Assembly: GCF_051014685.1 (NCBI RefSeq) | Contig: NC_135055.1 | Coordinates: forward strand, 13,256,001 to 13,320,000 | Length of the DNA stretch: 64,000 nucleotides | Direction of reading: 5' to 3' | Source of the DNA: Ptiloglossa arizonensis | Lineage: Eukaryota; Arthropoda; Insecta; Hymenoptera; Colletidae | Shown: in pieces, positions 51,093 through 61,962 of the stretch | Layout: every line of letters starts with the position of its first letter | Numbering within the stretch: position 1 is the stretch's first letter | Position numbers and translations under genes: made by a program | Notes under the pieces: model-generated | What the model saw: only the letters and a program-made list of their open reading frames with translations | Databases searched by the model: none | What the model was told of the DNA's origin: nothing

Positions 51093-51571
51093 TTCTTTTT
51101 CACACGAAATAACTAGAGGATTTGATATATGCAAAAAAGAAGCGTACGTTTTCGTTTAAAAAAAATGGTGCAACCGTAAAATGCACGTGTGCTGTTGCGC
51201 TAGCGGGAAAAATATGGTCGTGGAAACGTAGTTCTCTTTGAACCGTTCACCCTCTTTCTCCTCCGACATTTTTTTCTAATTGCAATCAAAAGAGAGAGAG
51301 AGATATATATAATATATATGTGACCTGTTCCAGTTCCGTAGACGGCCAGTTCCTGCACGCGCTATAATATTTTGAATTAAATGCGTAATTGCCGTTATAA
51401 TACGGCGTAACGTATCCGAATAGGTAGAGAGAGGAAATTTCTGGACAGCTTGGTATGCCGTTTCACTTGGTGATTTCGAGCAAGTTTTCGTGTTGTAAGC
51501 CTCCTCGTCCCTTTATTATTCCCGTTTTTCCGCGGACCGGCCGCAAATTCAACCGGCTGTTTTATCTGCAG

Positions 51572-51874
51572 TTATAGAAGCCATACGGCCGTGCCAAATC
51601 TGATTAACTCGTCGTTGCTCGTCGTTTCGTGCGGCACGATTTTTAGTGGGACATGCAAACATACGGTCCAACCACCGTCAAAGACATCCAACCTAGCTAG
51701 AGGCTCCCCGTCTATTGTTACCTCGGACTTTTGTGGACCGTAGAACGGATTGTTTTCAGCTTCAGCGGCGACAGTTTTCATTTTGCCATTCAGGAAAACG
51801 TTGAAAGTTTTTGTTACACCTTCGTGTTGTCCCAATGTATTCGCCCGCGAATGGCTGTGACTTAAAACCAGCAT
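51572..51874 (-). CDS. Possible unrecognised exon or small protein
   Basis: This is a 100-codon open frame starting at ATG and ending at TAA. Unlike most frames in the window, it has balanced composition with no low-complexity run. It reads in part FNVFLNGKMKTVAAEAE and EVTIDGEPLARLDVFDGGW, which suggests short beta strands. The frame stays open upstream to a TAA near 51995, giving about 138 codons in all. A pyrimidine-containing acceptor-like site (TTTTAAGTCACAG|CC, near 51855) would allow it to be an internal exon. Its strand matches the large gene at the right. Against this, I recognise no family, the acceptor phase does not fit the phase-0 donor at 58773, and an open frame of this length can occur by chance. 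Confidence 0.2.
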   Translation of the reverse strand: MLVLSHSHSRANTLGQHEGVTKTFNVFLNGKMKTVAAEAENNPFYGPQKSEVTIDGEPLARLDVFDGGWTVCLHVPLKIVPHETTSNDELIRFGTAVWLL

Positions 51875-51995
51875 GGAAAGCAGTTCCCGGCGACATTTTC
51901 CAACGACGGATCCCTCCCACCGATAGTGATCGTCGATAGATCGATGAAATTTATCGAAACGCGAAAGATATTCCGTGAGGAGTGTTAGGAATTTT

Positions 51996-54900
51996 TACGA
52001 GTACAACAGACAGCACCAAGAGCAACGATCGAACGATGAATATCGTTAATTTATAATATTTGGAAATGAATGGATAAACTGCATCGGTAAAATAGTAGAT
52101 TTGGAGCGACAATTGATGTCGATATAGAAAAAGAGTGCGTCGTGATAAATATAAAGGAAAGTAAACGGAATCGACTAAAATTACGAAATAAGCAAAAATT
52201 ACATTTTGAGAGACAAAAAGAAAGTGTTAATGATGTATTAATAAATACGTGGAGTATTTACTCGTATTGTTTCTTAATACTTTCGTAAAGTATTTAAGCA
52301 ACTTCTGACATAAAATTTCAAATAGTATCCTTGCATATTTCGAGAAAATAATGATAAATTGTTATCATTTTTAATATCTTTAAATTTCACTTTCTGCTTA
52401 AGGGGGTATTGAAATGTTTTAAGAGATATTTTTGGAAATATTTAATACAATAACTTTGTAAAGTATACAGAAATTAAATAAAGACAAGCTCGGGCAATTT
52501 AGTTCCCGGTTTACAGACATCGTTATTACTGTCTTAAGATATTGATGTACACAATGAATTGTACAGAGGGCAGCGAGACAGTGAATGTGGCAGGATATCA
52601 TTAGTTTCAATTTGCAAGCATAATTCTCAGGGATGCGAGGTAGTTGAGCTCGAATTTCATGAAAATAACAAGATCCTGGGAATTTATAAAATGCAAATGG
52701 AAACACGAGTGTGTAAATTGGGATACGTAAGTTATAATTAACTGCATTTCGGAAGGAAAATATTCACTTATGTTCGCGAAAGTTGAACAGGGTAAAGTTC
52801 GTGATACCCAATTAAATTAATTGTATTGGGCACAAAAACGCAGGTAACTTGTTTCTTTTTTTTTTTGTAGTATTTACGAGCTTAAAGTTCCTCGACGTTG
52901 ACAAAGCGGATACTATATTCATTCGTCATATTTACCACATACGTTGTACATTTGCAACTCCTAGATTCGACAGTATAGTAATACCTGCAATTGATTGATT
53001 GCTAATCAGTCACGGTTGGCGATTGAGGTTGTCGATTACGGGAAATGGATCTAAGCTTTGATCTGTTATCGACGTGTTTATTAATTACAAACAACCGTGC
53101 AATATTAAAAGACTCGATAGTAATTCATTCAAAATTTTATGAAAACTTTCATTTCAAAATATACTTTATCGAACTCTGCGTGTATATTTGATGCACATTA
53201 GAGCTACTTTGAATTAATTATTTAAATTTCAAAGCGCGTTCGAAACAAGCAACGCTTAATTACAAATACATCGGTTTCCTTTCCAAACTACATACCTATA
53301 TTAAAACAGTCTTTCCCTTTTCAAATTGAAATTAAAATCATTTATCATTACAGAAATAATATCAAATTTGAGCGACGAGTCGATAAAGAATCTTTCGGTG
53401 GATCTGGTTCACAAATAAATTTCTGCAATTAATTTCCTTTCGTTCGTTACACGACCACCTTAAACCCAAAGTTTTGCGCCAAGAATTTGATCAAAATCGC
53501 GGGTTTATCATTCGTAGGTTTCGTTTCGACTTACCGGTGAGTCGCAGTGTCTCCGGGACGGGAAATAGCTATCTTCGTTAATGATTAAAACGAATCCGTA
53601 TAAATGGAGGAAGCGACTTTTGAAAAGCACGGTGCACGGTCTCGTCCTCTTTCTGTTGACGCTTTCAAAGCATCGGCTCGGGTAGATACGATCGAGAAAT
53701 GGATGTATTCACGGGAGCCGCGCGGTTTTATTCGTTTTTTGCCACCGAAAAGCCGGAAATACGTACGGGTCGAGCCGAAGGAGAAGAAACGAGCGGACAG
53801 AAGCGATACTATCCAAATAAGTCAATAGCACGACACGTTTCTACCCCTTTCAGCAATTCGTTCGCAAAATCTGCTTCGATGTGGCCTCGTGTAGCGTCAA
53901 TGAAAATATATCAACGGGGTCAAAAGCGTCTTAAGAGATGTTCACCTGGAGCCCGATGTCCATGAAATCGTTTCCCTGTTACGATAAATCTCGTAAAAAG
54001 ACCGATTCCTCGAGTGTTTGCCTCGAGAAATCGCCTAGGAAGCACTCGTTGTTGCTTATCTACACTCCTCCCAAGTATCGAATAGATACGAATTTTCTTC
54101 GAAAATTGTTCGATACTTGCTTCGCAACCAATGATGATGAATCGTTTTAAAATTCGATCGTTCCTACGGTGAAACTAACCGCGTTCTTATTGCGCGCGAG
54201 ACGTCGAGGTTATTCACAATGGAAACGTGGAATTTATTTAATTTACGAACGTTGCAACGAATATCAAATGAAACGATATCGGACCAACGCGTTACGAAAA
54301 TACACGGAGTGGTATCGAGAGAACGATGATACACATATTATACATTACGAGCAGAGTGCAGTCACAATTTTAATATCCGGTAGCAAAATTGTTTTCTTTC
54401 GGGATGTATCTGAAACGTTCAGACGCACTGGATAGAATTTTCTTTCGAGTAGTTTGAGAAAAGATTTACATTTTTCCGTATTTTAATAATCGCGGAGATC
54501 GTTACGAAAAAGAGTATAAGAGGTTTTCTTTTTTTTCTAATAGAATTCGAAAAGTGCAGGTTCCATCGTTTGAACATTTTTTTCACGTACTGTGTCACAG
54601 GAGAAGACTATTTCCAAACGTACACACGTTCAGTGTAGGATTTCCTAGGTAATTATCGAATCCAATTAGTTGGCTGGAACAAAAGCGAGTAATGTTTCTT
54701 CTTTCGACAAGTAACAAAAACTATTCACGATTTCAAAATCTATAGAAGTCATCGTCCATTGTTAAAGCACGATCGGTAAACGGGGTGTAGGATTTCTCAA
54801 ATTTTTCCGTTTCAATTTCCACGGATTAATTGCCGGAATTGTTTATCAATTCGAACACATCGAATAACAATTCTGACAGCAAGAACCGCGCTAATCGAGT

Positions 54901-55321
54901 GAACGATTATTTCCACAAACTCGACACGTCGCCCTTTAAGTACGGTCGCGCGTCCATTAATATCGCAAAATTGTGTCACCAGGACCACCCGTTTTGCTCT
55001 CCACGCTCGCATTGCTAAGCACGCTCACGAGTGTTGAAAGAACGAGGCATTAATTACATTAGAATGGAACGCGCTTGCTTGCCTAGACACTTGGCCTAGC
55101 AAGAATCCTCTAGCGGGTAAACGAGCTAACGGAGCCTGGCCAGCAACGGGAGATTCTCTTAACTTTTGTATCGTCATCGGGATTACAAAGGCTCGTGACA
55201 AATTACCGAGCAAAGAACATTGTTTCTCTTGGCCAATCTCGAGCTTTGCACTTTCCACGATCGTTACGTCGAGCCTTGACTATCGAGTTACTTCAACCGT
55301 GGACGTCGATCAATGGACGAG
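51996..55321. other. Gene-poor DNA
   Basis: No gene, RNA or repeat array was recognised. Frames of 60-95 codons on both strands (for example 53604-54435) lack domains. A T run lies at about 52856-52867. Confidence 0.5.
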
Positions 55322-55635
55322 TGGAGACAATTTAGAAACATCGAAAACACGAACCTGAACGAGTTCAAATAATTTGGAAACGCGGAAGATATGGTCCTGG
55401 AGGAATGGAAATTTGTAAACATGGAAAACGTGGACCTGGACGAACGGAAACAATTCGGAGACTTGGAGAACGCGAACCTGGACGAATGGAAATTTTGAAA
55501 CACAGACCTGGGCGAATAGAAATTTGTAAACATGGAAAACACCTGAATGAATGGAAAAAATTTAGAAACATGGACATGGATGAATGGAAACAATTTGGAA
55601 ACGTGCAAAACATGGACCTGAACAACTGGAAATAA
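55322..55635. repeat. Minisatellite of ~30-42-bp units
   Basis: About eight units of the form AAACATGGAAAACGTGGACC, TGGACGAATGGAAA and CAATTTG lie in tandem with length variation. The unit lacks stops in several registers, so frames of 76 codons on plus and 86 and 106 codons on minus are open. None of them shows anything but the repeat. Confidence 0.8.
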
Positions 55636-58455
55636 TTAAAAAATTGTTACCGTCGCGCGCAAAAGTTTCGAATTTGAGCAGACTTTGATACGTACAACAT
55701 TGGTAGTTCGAATTCTATACTTAAAAATTTCTACTTTAACCGAATCTTTTTGGTTCCATTGTTGCCTGTATTTCAATTGCTCGGACGATTGTCCCGAGAT
55801 TCAAAGAATAAGGGATATCGGATAGGGAAGAATACGTACGGTACGCGCGCGAGAAGATTACATCTAGAGTTACGGGGGATTTTATACGTTCCGGGCTATC
55901 TCTTCGCGCACGTACGGATCGGATATACCCACATCCCGTTCGCGCCTGAGGAGATTGCCTCTCAACGAATAAGGCCCGCCATAACTTCGGAAGCAATCTT
56001 CCCGCCCGCGTACTGTACACTTTTATATTCCCAAGATCTCCAAATATTTTCGTAGATCGATACAAAGAGCGTTCTCAAAAACTAGCTTCCATCGAAGAGT
56101 CAGTATCACGGTTAACGAAAACCATAGAATTCTCTTTTCGTGTTTCTCGCTCGTTTTACAGGCTACGTCTTCAGAACTCGACCGTTCGTCCACCAATTCG
56201 CGAATCGTGAAACTACCGTTGGCAAAACATTGCTCTAGCGCGAAACATCGAAGGACCAACCGGTTAACCAATTAGGGAGCGGGTAAAATGGCGCAGCTTG
56301 TCCCGTGACGGATCACTTTTTCGAACGAAGAATCGTAACACGGTTGGAAACGCGAAATCCTTTTACCGTATCTCGTTTCACGTGGCACGACAATAAAATA
56401 TTCCCTTTTGTGCCGTTAAATCCTTTATACGTTTCATTTAGCGTTTTACTTTGCACGTATTATCGTTACCGCGACGAAAGACAAAAAAGAAAAAAGAAAA
56501 AAAAAAGAAAGAAAGGAGAAAAAAAAAAAATACGGGACATTACTGAATTGTATCAAAGGGACTCTCGGAGAATCCTCCGTCAGGCGGGTTGGGTAACGCA
56601 CCGTGGTCGGAAATGCGAATTCTCTTTACTTCTCCATTGTCCACCGTACTGTGATGGGGGTATATTTGCTCTTCTGAGAAAGTAAACTCCCGAGCTTTTC
56701 ATACGCGCGCGACTCACAGCGCTAACCCAATTTTGCCGGAACGACGCCAGCGGAGGTTCGGCGGCTAGGTATTCGCAGCGAGAGAGAGAAAGGGAGACGG
56801 TTATTTGCCTTCCTGCACGGCTCTCCACGTACCGTCTTTTATGCAAAATATTGGCAAAGATTGGAAATGTCTGTCTTGGATGGAGACCTCGTCGATAGTT
56901 AAAATATTATCGCTCTGTCGGGAAATCGTCGCGGAAGCTTGAAAATATTTTCCACCGGACTTCACTCTGGTATCGAAAATATTTTGGAGTACAAAGGATA
57001 GCGAAGAAACAATTGAAAATATAAAATTCTAATGTAAATGTGTACGAAGTTTCGGGCTGGAATTGAGATTTTTGTTCCTTTTGCTTCGAGTGAGTTTAAT
57101 CGTCGGTTGGAAACTTGTAAACGTTTACAGTGATATCTTGAAGTACAGAGAATAGCTTGGAATCTGGGAAAAGGTAAAGAAATAGTTCAAAATATAAAAT
57201 TATGATTAAAAGTTGACCTTATATTTTATTCTCTCTCCAATTGGTTTACTTACCATCTGTTTGAAATAATTTTAAATATTGTATTGGTGTCATCGAAGAT
57301 GACTGCACATTACTCGAATGGATGAAAAAACTATTAAAATTGCATTCCCAGTTAAGCTCAATTTTAATATAACGCGACGATTCACGTGCTGTCGAAATAG
57401 TCGTAATTGAATCAAGTAAAAGTTAACGATCGAAGAAAGCAAAATAAGTTGGAAACTGTGAGGTCGGTCGTAGTCCCAAGAGTCTTATTGTTAAAGATCG
57501 GTCGGTCGTGGATCATGGTTCATCCTTTTGCCTCTTGTTACTTTCTTTTAGTTCTCTCTGGTCAGCATCGTCAAAAAAGAGGACCCAATTATCCGAATCG
57601 AGATTCCTCCCTCTTATTTACCGCGTATCGTTCCTAAGAACCTCGCGTAATCTTATCGCACAACTCTCTCCTCCAGCTCTAAATTGAATAACTTTGGCCC
57701 GAATTTATGCCAGCCGAGAACGAACGGAATAGGTAGAACGTAGCGTATATGCGAAAAGTGACGCGAAACGTGCAAAAAGATACGTTCTCGAAGCAACGAC
57801 GAAGGTGCGCGTTCTCGATACGATATTCAGACCAGGTGAAGCTATCGTGTAGTCACGGAATCTGAGATTCGCGATTCGGAACATGTGCAACGCTCGAACG
57901 TGTAACGTCGTCGTGAGTCGACGCCGAGGCATTTAGTTTTATAGCACGGCCGGAGTTGTCTAGACGGAAAGGCCGAGCGTGGAACTAGAGCGAAAGGTAC
58001 ACAGGGTCGGTAACGAAGTTTTCAAAGACAACATCGAGTTTGATATCTAACGAGTTCATTCCACTTCGATGCCGCGGAAAAAACTGCAAGTGGAGATCTC
58101 TATCCGTTACGCCCTTCAGCGATCCACCCATCCATCCCCGTCTCGCGTTCTTTGCCCGCTCTAGCGACTAGTTCGGGAAACGTGAAAGAACCCTCTCGCC
58201 CGTTACTCGTTCAAGGTCCGTGGATTCTAATTTTATAAAGAATTATTGGACACCGGGAAGTGTACTTTGACCGCTCCAGTGCCCTCTATCACGAATCTTG
58301 CATTCTGTTTCGCAATCGTTAGCCGGTTCGCTACTCGGAAGGAGCACGGTTCTCGGGATAAAGCGAGACTCGTGAATATCCACGAAACGAATGCTTTGTT
58401 CCGACGAGGTGGCTCGTTGTAACTTGAAATTGAAATTTCTTCGACAAAAATCGTG
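55636..58455. other. Non-coding DNA downstream of the large exon
   Basis: This stretch contains an A-rich tract (about 56483-56532) and overlapping open frames on both strands at 55736-56065. It also has a weak duplication of an AAAATATAAAATT phrase (about 57016 and 57190). No exon was recognised. If the large exon is spliced at 58772, this is its first intron. Confidence 0.45.
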
Positions 58456-58461
58456 TTTATT
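58456..58461 (-). terminator. Candidate AATAAA polyadenylation signal
   Basis: This is an AATAAA hexamer on the minus strand, about 265 bases past the TGA of the large frame. It would serve only a transcript that fails to splice at 58772. The hexamer is common by chance in AT-rich DNA. Confidence 0.2.
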
Positions 58462-58475
58462 TATAAACGACTAAG

Positions 58476-58605
58476 GATGACCTTGAAAACTTCTGAAGAG
58501 GATAAAGAAGAATTCACGAAGCGCACTATATTCATCTCAAAACAATCTTATACCACATATACAAAAATTTCGATCGATCCACTAACAGAAAAATTCAAGG
58601 TCATC
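58476..58605. promoter_or_regulatory. Inverted pair of TCAAGGTCA sites
   Basis: GATGACCTTGAA at 58476-58487 and its exact reverse complement TTCAAGGTCATC at 58594-58605 face each other across 106 bases. Each holds TCAAGGTCA, the extended half-site bound by the FTZ-F1 and ERR nuclear-receptor families. The pair lies 170-300 bases beyond the probable splice donor of the large exon, so it would be intronic or in an alternative 3' UTR. Binding is inference. Confidence 0.35.
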
Positions 58606-58724
58606 GTAGAAACTTAAAAAAAAAATTGACTCGCCAAAAACATATTTTCTAATCAGCTTGTAAAGCGAACAAGCCGGTCCAACGAACGGATAAACCGGTA
58701 TACAAATAATTAAATCGTGAACAC

Positions 58725-58772
58725 TCATGCCTCTAAATCGTGCAATTCTACTGGTTCTCCGGACGTCCTTAC
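58725..58772 (-). other. Read-through tail of the large exon
   Basis: Past the probable donor, the frame continues for 15 codons and ends at TGA (58725-58727). If the donor is not used, the protein gains VRTSGEPVELHDLEA and terminates here, giving a 1051-residue short isoform. Confidence 0.5.
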
Positions 58773-58775
58773 CTC
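58767..58775 (-). other. Probable 5' splice site GAG|GTAAGG
   Basis: On the minus strand the sequence TCCGAG|GTAAGGAC is an excellent match to the animal donor consensus. It falls exactly between codons (phase 0) after Ser-Glu. The exon would end at 58773. Confidence 0.75.
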
Positions 58776-61700
58776 GGATTCCGGTGACTGAACGATCAGG
58801 GACGTTCTCGGTGGCTTTTCCGGTGGCACCTTCTTCAATGTACCGGTGAACGAAGCCGCGGTAGCGCTACCAGGTGGCGCTGATGCACCCTCGTGACCGT
58901 CGATCTGACATTGAAGTCGATGGAACTGCGTGAACGAACCGCGCGATGTGTCGGCGCGCTCGAATTGCGGTAGACACGGCAATGGCATCTGTGACATGTT
59001 CGGTATCTGAATAGAATTCGGGTCGCCGGTATCGTGTTGAAGCCTGGGGGACAGTTTCTCTCGGACAGACGATTGGCAGGATTGATGATTAGAGTTCTGT
59101 GAATAGGTGGCAGTCAATAATGTTTGATGATGAGTGTGCGACGTATGCTGGCTCTGCGACGGGCAAGTCTTATCGGGCTGTTCCTGGTGGTTGGGCAGAG
59201 AATTCGATTGTACCTGATGGATCTCGTTCCCGATCGCGTACTGTTGGAAATCCGTGGATCTTTGATGTTTATCGCACATCTGGTTCTGCGCCTGGAGGCT
59301 CTGTAAACGCGCCTGAAAGTCGCTCTGCTGGTGTTGAAACTGAGCGACCTTGTCGAGGATCTGGTTCTGGTTCTGGAGACACTGTAACTTCGCCTGCAGA
59401 TCGCTCTGTTGGCGTTCGAACTGGCTGAGCTTCTCCGAAATCAAATCGAGGCTCCGTTGGTTCTGCAGTTGTTGCTGCTGCGCCTGGAGTGAGTCCGGTT
59501 TCTCGTTCTGCGGATCGAGTTGGCCCTGAAGGTTGTCCGTTTGGCTCTTGCTGTGCGTGAGCAAGTTGCTGGAGAGATTGTAACTCTTGCGATGGCTGTG
59601 TATTATGTGATCGACCTGGTCGATCGGTTTGTTCAAATTCGTGTCACCGAAATCGGTCACCACGGTGAGCACGGTTTTGGTGTCCAATTTTGCCTCGCTC
59701 AGGGCTGGATACTGATGACAAATATTGGGACTGGCTCTCTGGGAAGGTACGGTGCTGACCGCCGGTCCGAGATTGGCCACCGAGCCGCTGATGGGCTGAT
59801 CGTCGAACTCCTTTCTCGATAGTTCCATGTGTTTGGTTAAATCGGCGCTAACGTGACGCAGATGACGACGTTGTTCCATTATGGTGCTCTGACTGATGTT
59901 GGGCAGTGGTTGGAAGGCGGATTGCGTCATTCTCGTTTCTTTTCGTTCCTCGGTCTGATGCAACGGTCGAGAATCCCTTCTCTCCTCGGACTGATTGCGG
60001 GAACGCGGGCTGGTGGAGAGCATCTGGTTCTGCATCATGGTTTTCTCGTGCTCCTGTCGTTGCCTCTGCTCGGCCCATATCGCGAGCTCCTGTCTGGTCT
60101 TCTCGAAGTTTTGATTCACGAACGAGGGACTCTTCTGACCGGCCCGATCGGCCGACGCCTCGCGAATCGGCACGAACGGCATCGGTGACCTCCTCACGTC
60201 CTCCATTCTTTTCCCTTCGATGGTCATGGGTGATCTTCTATGTTCCTCGAAGTAATCGGACCGTCTATTTTCTTGCGGCATCGCCACTCTTTGATTAGGG
60301 CTCACGTTACCCCACTCGGGCTTCCTATCGGCTCCTATGCTCTTCCTATTTTCCTGTCTCGTATCAAAAGCCATCGGCGATACTCTTAAGCTCGTATCCA
60401 ATCGCCTTTGATCAGGCGGGTACACTTGATTGGCTTCGACTCGTTTCGGATCCACCATGGTCCCGGTCTTCCTGGCTGGTATCAATATTTCCTGATTCGT
60501 ATCACCGGGAAACGTAAAAGTGATCGTGTCGTTTCGCCGCGGGAAGCTCGACGTGACGTCCACGGAAATAGATTTCCTGTGCTCGGGTCTGGCCACGTAG
60601 AGACCGCACTCGGTGGCCACCGCCTCGCAGATTTTTTCTCGTCCAGGTGGATCCCCGTTCGTATCGACGTACAAACCGTCCTGCCTTGTCCTGGGGGTTT
60701 GATTAATGGTGGCCAGATATCGTCTGTCCTGACCGTCGGTGATTATCTGCGTGCCTTGTACGATTATCGCCCCGTCGCTACGATGTATCTGATCCTGGCT
60801 AGGATTTTGATTGGGATCGTACTTGGGCTTTTGCATACCCGGCACGTCGACGCTGGCGGACTTCCTGTGTCCCGTGTCGTGAGTGATCTTCGAGTTACCG
60901 CGCGGCGGGACCATGGGTTTCGGTCCACGACTCGGTCGCTCGGTGGTCGCGATAGCGATCCCGTGAGCCACGTTTTGAGCGATCGGTTGGATGATCGGTT
61001 GGGTTTGATACTGTCCAAGATCTTGGGAGAATCTCTGCGGATTCGGTGACTGCTGACCAAACTGTTGAGCAGGATACATACCAGCGTGCGGAGTATACGG
61101 AACCGCGTTCATTACCGTTTGGGGATACTGACTGTAGGAGTATTGAGGTTGGCTACCGAACTGAGCATATCCGGGTGGTTGAGGCACCACGACCCCGGAG
61201 AAGTACGGAGGTTGAGGACTGGCCGACTGGGAGGGTATCTGCGATCCGTGTTGAACGGTCATGTACTGTCCCTGACCAGCGAACACAGGATTGGTCGCTC
61301 CTCCTTGATACAACGCTGGATCCCTGTACGTGACGTCTCTGGTGACGTAACCGGCTCTTTCGGCGTACTGGGCCTGCTGAGGGTATATCTGCGGTCTTAT
61401 GTCGAACTGACTGCGTATCTGGGTGTACTGAGTTTGATCGTAATCGGGCATGAACTGGGGATGCGTCTGGACCAGCAGAGTTTGGGTACTCGTTTGAGAA
61501 ACGTGCTGAGTCTTCTCGATGGCTGGTTTATCCTGGGTGTACTGTTGCGGTGGTAGTTGTCCAGTTGCAGGGTGTCTGTCTTCGGGTAGACCGACCACGG
61601 ATTGTCTCCTTCCGCTCGGATACTGTCCCGACTGTTGAGTCTGTTGGTGTTGTTGATCCTGACCCTTCCCGGTGGTTTGACCCTGTTGGGATTTTTCTTG

Positions 61701-61880
61701 GGAGAACCGGTCGTACTCGATGGTCCGATTTTCGAACCCGTTCGAGAGATCCTGCTTTGCGTTATCCGCAGGCGGCTCCGCGCGTCCGTTCTGACACGTT
61801 GTCTGTTGATTCTCCATCGTTTGACCCGCTTGGTTCTGCTCCTGGGTATCGTTCGCTCCTCCCGATCCGGACTGCGACAT
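58773..61880 (-). CDS. Large Q/P/S-rich scaffold-like protein, 5' coding exon
   Basis: The exon encodes 1036 codons without a stop. An ATG at 61880 has A at -3 and lies downstream of an in-frame TAA (about 61954-61956), so it is the first possible ATG. I did not recognise the family. The protein is low-complexity and probably disordered. Residues about 5-140 are Gln/Asn-rich and residues about 142-290 are Gln/Tyr/Pro/Gly-rich. A basic-Ser cluster runs between about 338 and 770. A short coiled coil at about 794-871 includes a 27-residue internal duplication. A Gln/His/Ser-rich stretch follows. Two PxxPxR SH3-ligand motifs occur (322-327 and 1020-1025). There is no signal peptide and no membrane segment. 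A strong phase-0 donor at the end suggests that further exons, perhaps carrying the folded domains, lie to the left. These features fit a cytoplasmic signalling or cytoskeletal scaffold; that role is inference. Confidence 0.85.
58806..58823 (-). other. SH3-ligand motif PEKPPR
   Basis: The class II PxxPxR motif PEKPPR lies within LKKVPPEKPPRTSL just before the end of the exon. Most of the protein around it is disordered, so it is plausibly exposed. Binding is not shown. Confidence 0.5.
59280..59423 (-). repeat. 27-residue coiled-coil duplication in the large protein
   Basis: QFERQQSDLQAKLQCLQNQ (59361-59423) and QFQHQQSDFQARLQSLQAQ (59280-59342) are two copies 81 bases apart. Leu and Phe recur at heptad-like spacing in a Gln-rich helix. 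This is the only clearly helical part of the exon product and could mediate self-association. Confidence 0.75.
59568..60869 (-). other. Cluster of RKS/RRS phosphorylation-type motifs
   Basis: Basic-Ser motifs recur: HRKSASVDV (Ser341), HRKSISVDV (Ser437), NRKSIG (Ser514), NRRSDY (541), HRRSPM (550), VRRSPM (565), RHVSAD (678) and HRKSYN (766). They match the general R-x-S / R-R/K-x-S form used by basophilic kinases, and several resemble 14-3-3 ligands. The repeated nine-residue phrase suggests a conserved functional element. Kinase use is inference. Confidence 0.55.
60900..60917 (-). other. SH3-ligand motif PMVPPR
   Basis: The class II PxxPxR motif lies within RGPKPMVPPRGN, immediately before the first RKS motif. 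Confidence 0.5.
61014..61457 (-). other. Prion-like Q/Y/P/G segment of the large protein
   Basis: Residues about 142-290 are dominated by Gln, Tyr, Pro, Ser and Gly with few charges (for example FGSQPQYSYSQYPQ). This composition resembles low-complexity domains known to condense or aggregate. The call is compositional only. Confidence 0.5.
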
Positions 61881-61950
61881 GCTGGCGGCCCCCACCGACG
61901 GTCGTCCGCCGATGTAGCCGAGAATTCGCCCCAATCCGCACACCGTGACG

Positions 61951-61957
61951 ACTTACC
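61951..61957 (-). other. Donor-like site G|GTAAGT upstream of the start
   Basis: On the minus strand, GCTCG|GTAAGT lies about 75 bases upstream of the ATG and contains the in-frame TAA. It may end an alternative 5' untranslated exon that skips this start, or be unused. Confidence 0.35.
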
Positions 61958-61962
61958 GAGCA

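Noticed and set aside
60408..61049. 213-codon plus-strand frame opposite the large exon, and other frames on that strand
   Set aside because: It is antisense to a clear coding exon; its openness follows from the codon use of the real gene.
61881..61943. Start of the large protein at GTG (61943)
   Set aside because: Nuclear genes start at ATG. The first in-frame ATG is at 61880 and an in-frame TAA lies just upstream.
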